Made by a program: the position numbers and the translations under genes. The notes beneath the pieces are model-generated. The model worked only from the letters and a program-made list of their open reading frames with translations. It searched no databases and was not told where the DNA came from. From Solibacillus sp040274725 (GTDB lineage: Bacteria; Bacillota; Bacilli; Bacillales_A; Planococcaceae): a stretch of 64,000 bases of DNA. The stretch covers positions 434,001-498,000 of the forward strand of contig JBEMAQ010000001.1 in assembly GCA_040274725.1 (NCBI GenBank). The letters are read 5' to 3'. This document shows positions 61,005 through 64,000 of the stretch, piece after piece (the first letter of the stretch is position 1; each line of letters begins with the position of its first letter).

Positions 61005-61496
61005 TTAAAACGATACAGCTATTGGGTATGTCGCAATTGTTTCGGAGTCCTCGTTGACGATTTCCAATTCCATTTCAAGCGACTTCTTTAGCGGATCTAG
61101 CGCCCAATTTTGCTCTTTTATTTCTTGGAAGATGGCCGTTGTTGTGCCATCTGAATTCGCTGTCAGCTCATTAAAAAACGCCATAACACGCACTGACATA
61201 TCTTCTCCGTCAAACTTCACCACATCCGTTGTAATAAAGACATTTTCGTCGGTTTTATTTTTGCATCTGAAATTCACATCAACCATCTCGCCAACGTCTG
61301 GATGCGATTTTCGTTTAATATCAACTAAGATCAGCTCGTAACGCTCGTCATCAACAACCGTTTCATTCAGTGTAATCGTCGGCTCGTAAACAGACTCGCT
61401 ATCATCGTATGGCTCACCACCACCTGCAATGCAGCCCGTCAAAAATAGTACCCCTGCACCAAGAAATAACCCGAAAAACAATTTGTGCGTACACAC
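61005..61496 (-). CDS. Unrecognised lipoprotein
   Basis: The 163-residue protein has a short signal peptide with a lipobox (LTGC, cysteine at residue 22), a Gly/Asp-rich linker, and a beta-rich domain: YELILVDIKRKSHPDVGEMV, VDVNFRCKNKTDENVFITTD and a C-terminal strand IATYPIAVSF. This fits an immunoglobulin-like extracellular domain of DUF4352 type, but I cannot name the family with confidence. The start is GTG 61496; GGTGGG lies too close to it and a TTG five codons on is possible. It has no counterpart between fapR and recG in Bacillus subtilis. Confidence 0.8.
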   Translation of the reverse strand: MCTHKLFFGLFLGAGVLFLTGCIAGGGEPYDDSESVYEPTITLNETVVDDERYELILVDIKRKSHPDVGEMVDVNFRCKNKTDENVFITTDVVKFDGEDMSVRVMAFFNELTANSDGTTTAIFQEIKEQNWALDPLKKSLEMELEIVNEDSETIATYPIAVSF

Positions 61497-61680
61497 CCCA
61501 CCTTTTTGTTATTTGTTTTATATTAATACAAAATAAGATACGTTGAGAATGATAGATTCCACTAAATTGCAGAAAATAGTTTAGCGCGGATTCTTTTATT
61601 TTAAAGCCTCAAGGTGGTTCATTGAAGTTAATCACGTAAAATATCTGGAAAACTTGAAGTATTTTTTCTTCTCTTAAGCT

Positions 61681-63720
61681 TTAATCAATTCGTTCCCCTT
61701 CGAGTACCCCTGATGCCTCAAGCATTTTTCTAAGCGGTGCATAGTCATCCTCTACCCAAAATACTTCCTCATAAAGCATGCGTGCTGCGTCCTGACGTGC
61801 TGTTTCTAGCGCGCGGTAATCATGGACAAGGTCAGCCATTTTAAATTCTGGTAAGCCACTTTGACGCTTCCCGAAGAAATCCCCCGAGCCGCGCAACTCT
61901 AAATCCTTCTCGGCTAAACGGAAGCCGTCATTCGTTTCCGTCATGCTCGTCATGCGCTCTTTTCCTTCGTCCGATTTCGGATCGGCAATGAGCACACAAT
62001 ACGACTGATGCTCACCGCGCCCAACACGCCCACGCAATTGGTGAAGCTGTGCAAGACCGAAACGTTCGGCATCATAAATCGTCATAAACGTCGCATTCGG
62101 TACATTTACCCCCACCTCAACAACCGTTGTCGAAACGAGCACATGAATTTGTCCCTCACTAAATTCGCGCATAATACGATCCTTCTCATCAGCAGGTAGG
62201 CGACCGTGCATTAAGCCGACCTGAAAGCGCCCACCAAAATACGTCGCGAGCTGCTCATACGCCTCAACCGCATTTTGCACATCAAGCTTGTCCGACTCCT
62301 CAATGAGTGGACAAATGACATACGCCTGTCTGCCCGCTTCAAGCTCCTGTGCCATTCTTTGTAGCACACTCGACAATTGTTCCTTTTTCATCCAGTGCGT
62401 TTCAATCTCTTTACGTCCTGCAGGTAGTTCATCAATAATCGATACATCCATCTCACCAAATGCCGTAATGGCGAGTGTACGCGGAATCGGTGTAGCGGTC
62501 ATAAACAGTACATCCGGATTTTCGCCCTTGTCACGCAACACACGGCGCTGCTCAACACCAAAGCGATGCTGCTCATCTGTAATAACGAAGCCTAAATTTT
62601 TAAAAATAACGTCGGGCTGAATCAGTGCATGCGTGCCGATTAAAATGTCAATGTCGCCATTTACGAGACGTTCTAATAACTCACGACGTGCCTTTGCTTT
62701 CGTTGATCCAGACAATAACGCCACACGAACACCGATTTTTTCAAACCATCCGTACAAGTTTTCCGCATGCTGCTCAGCTAAAATTTCCGTTGGCGCCATT
62801 AATGCACCTTGATAGCCTGCCGTTACTGCTGCATAAAGGCCAATTGCTGCAACAACCGTTTTCCCCGATCCTACATCCCCTTGTAGCAGGCGATTCATGC
62901 GTTGTGGCGTTTTTAAATCCTTGCAAATCTCGTTGACGACACGCTTTTGTGCGCCCGTCAGTTCATATGGTAATGTGGCAATAAAATCACGCAATTTATT
63001 CACATCATACGCAACAGAAAGCCCCTGCTCTTGCTCTTTATTTGCCTTGCGCAATGCTTGAATGCGCAACTGGAACTCCAGTAACTCCTCATACACAAAG
63101 CGGCGGCGCGCCTGTTTTGCGTGCTCGGCATCTTTAGGGAAATGCACCCCCTCTAGTGCGTCTGCTAACGGTAATAATTTGTAGGATGTGCGCAGGCTTT
63201 CCGGTAATGTTTCCAGCATATCACCCACTACCGTATCCAGTGCTAAACGCATATATTTACGAAAACGCTTTTGCTGCATCCCACTTTTCACGCTATAAAC
63301 TGGCTCAAAATCAACCTGCTCGGTTTTAGGCCCAAAATTAACCGATGAGCCGACAATCACCTGCCGTCCACGGTCCCATTTACCCGTTACCGTAATGATT
63401 TCACCAACAGTTAATTTATTGCGTAAATACGTTTGATTGAAAAAGACAACCTTCACTAAATGTCTGCCTGCTAGTACAGTAAACTGCAGACGTGATTTAT
63501 TTTTCCCTAAAAACAACACAGCTGGCATACTTTCTACACGCGCTTCAATCGTCACACGCTCATTATGCGGTGTTTCTGTTAAATCCTTCAGACGAAAATC
63601 CTCATGGCGATATGGAAATGTCCAAATTAAATCATGAATCGTGTCAATCCCCATGGTTTGCAGCTGCTCTGCCGTCTCTTTACCAATCCCCTTTAATGTG
63701 GAAACAGCTTGCTCTAGCAT
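61681..63720 (-). CDS. recG: ATP-dependent DNA helicase RecG
   Basis: RecG reverses stalled replication forks. The 679-residue protein has the N-terminal wedge OB domain (RVTIEARVESMPA), Walker A LLQGDVGSGKTVVAAIGLY, the DEQH box ITDEQHRFGVEQR, TATPIPRTLA, and helicase motif VI QLRGRVGRGEHQSYC, ending with the TRG motif LRGSGDFFGKRQSGLPEF. I set the start at ATG 63720, nine bases past AGGAG; the ATG at 63729 abuts that site. Confidence 0.98.
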   Translation of the reverse strand: MLEQAVSTLKGIGKETAEQLQTMGIDTIHDLIWTFPYRHEDFRLKDLTETPHNERVTIEARVESMPAVLFLGKNKSRLQFTVLAGRHLVKVVFFNQTYLRNKLTVGEIITVTGKWDRGRQVIVGSSVNFGPKTEQVDFEPVYSVKSGMQQKRFRKYMRLALDTVVGDMLETLPESLRTSYKLLPLADALEGVHFPKDAEHAKQARRRFVYEELLEFQLRIQALRKANKEQEQGLSVAYDVNKLRDFIATLPYELTGAQKRVVNEICKDLKTPQRMNRLLQGDVGSGKTVVAAIGLYAAVTAGYQGALMAPTEILAEQHAENLYGWFEKIGVRVALLSGSTKAKARRELLERLVNGDIDILIGTHALIQPDVIFKNLGFVITDEQHRFGVEQRRVLRDKGENPDVLFMTATPIPRTLAITAFGEMDVSIIDELPAGRKEIETHWMKKEQLSSVLQRMAQELEAGRQAYVICPLIEESDKLDVQNAVEAYEQLATYFGGRFQVGLMHGRLPADEKDRIMREFSEGQIHVLVSTTVVEVGVNVPNATFMTIYDAERFGLAQLHQLRGRVGRGEHQSYCVLIADPKSDEGKERMTSMTETNDGFRLAEKDLELRGSGDFFGKRQSGLPEFKMADLVHDYRALETARQDAARMLYEEVFWVEDDYAPLRKMLEASGVLEGERID

Positions 63721-63784
63721 ACTTGACATCTCCTTTTACTCAGTCTTATTACTACTAGAATAGCATAGAGGCGCACATATGTTC

Positions 63785-63820
63785 ACGAAAAAAGATGCTT
63801 CGTCAAAAAACGAAGCATCT
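63785..63820 (-). terminator. Terminator after sdaAA
   Basis: A 10-bp perfect stem (63793-63802 with 63811-63820) is followed by six Ts on the minus strand, between sdaAA and recG. Confidence 0.9.
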
Positions 63821-63832
63821 CCTAAAAAAATA

Positions 63833-64000
63833 TTACGCATTCATTGCACTGCCGAAAATTTTCGCTGCGATTGCTAATCCTGTCGGCGTTGTCGCTAAGC
63901 CTCCGCGCGCTGTTTCCTTTAAGTTTGGACTCATTGATTGGCCAATGCGGTACATCGCGCCAATGACCTCATCACACGGAATACGACTTGTCACACCCGC
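63833..64000 (-). CDS. sdaAA: L-serine dehydratase alpha subunit, C-terminal end
   Basis: Only the last 55 codons are present. AGVTSRIPCDEVIGAMYRIG and LKETARGGLATTPTGLAIA are the conserved C-terminus of the iron-sulphur L-serine dehydratase alpha chain, which turns serine into pyruvate and ammonia. sdaAA precedes recG in Bacillus subtilis too. The gene starts outside the window. Confidence 0.92.
   Translation of the reverse strand, partial: AGVTSRIPCDEVIGAMYRIGQSMSPNLKETARGGLATTPTGLAIAAKIFGSAMNA

Overview
The window is a core chromosomal region of a low-GC, flagellated, probably endospore-forming Firmicute. Every gene I can support lies on the minus strand, so transcription runs from high to low coordinates. 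Gene order follows the Bacillus subtilis sdaAA-recG-fapR-plsX-fabD-fabG-acpP-rnc-smc-ftsY-ylxM-ffh-rpsP-rimM-trmD-rplS-rbgA-rnhB-ylqG-ylqH-sucCD-dprA-topA-trmFO-xerC-hslVU-codY-fla/che-sigD-rpsB-tsf-pyrH segment almost gene for gene. FapR, CodY, FliY, the CheC/CheD pair, FlbD/SwrD and SwrB point to Bacillales. Protein wording and the extra small genes suggest the Planococcaceae (Solibacillus/Lysinibacillus-like); that placement is inference from memory, not a search.

Layout in transcription order. (1) 64000-60760: the end of sdaAA, recG and an unrecognised lipoprotein gene. (2) 60850-57160: the fatty-acid and phospholipid operon fapR-plsX-fabD-fabG-acpP, with a clear FapR operator at its promoter. 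(3) 57130-51457: rnc-smc-ftsY. (4) 51363-48948: ylxM-ffh behind a strong promoter overlapped by a perfect palindrome, then rpsP-khpA behind its own promoter. (5) 48800-45100: rimM-trmD, rplS, lepB and rbgA, cut into units by hairpins and promoters. (6) 45000-42060: rnhB, a FliK-like gene and a stand-alone FlhB-C-terminal-domain gene. (7) 41884-36593: sucCD, dprA and topA. (8) 36497-31043: trmFO, then xerC-hslV-hslU-codY. (9) 30707-4152: a 27-kb fla/che block from flgB to cheD plus a small membrane-protein gene. It encodes basal body, hook, type III export apparatus, C ring and chemotaxis proteins. (10) 3913-1: sigD and two small genes, then rpsB, tsf and the start of pyrH.

The genes connect into three systems. 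The flagellar block builds the rod/MS ring (FlgB, FlgC, FliE, FliF), switch (FliG, FliM, FliY), export gate (FliO/Z, FliP, FliQ, FliR, FlhB, FlhA), export ATPase (FliH, FliI, FliJ) and hook (FliK, FlgD, FlgE). Its chemotaxis signalling proteins are CheA, W, Y, B, C and D, and SigD drives the late genes. CodY is encoded directly upstream of flgB, and the space between them carries a CodY-like box and two phased Spo0A-like boxes. The second system is FapR-controlled lipid synthesis. The third is translation, protein targeting and RNA modification (ffh, ftsY, ylxM, rimM, trmD, trmFO, rpsP, rplS, rpsB, tsf, rbgA).

There is no prophage, insertion sequence, CRISPR array, tRNA or rRNA. I found no wholly new multi-gene system. 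The best leads are small: a membrane-protein gene coupled to cheD, a terminator and extended -10 promoter that separate sigD from the operon, a hairpin sitting between the Shine-Dalgarno sequence and start codon of flbD, candidate CodY/Spo0A sites upstream of flgB, and an operator-like palindrome over the ylxM-ffh promoter.
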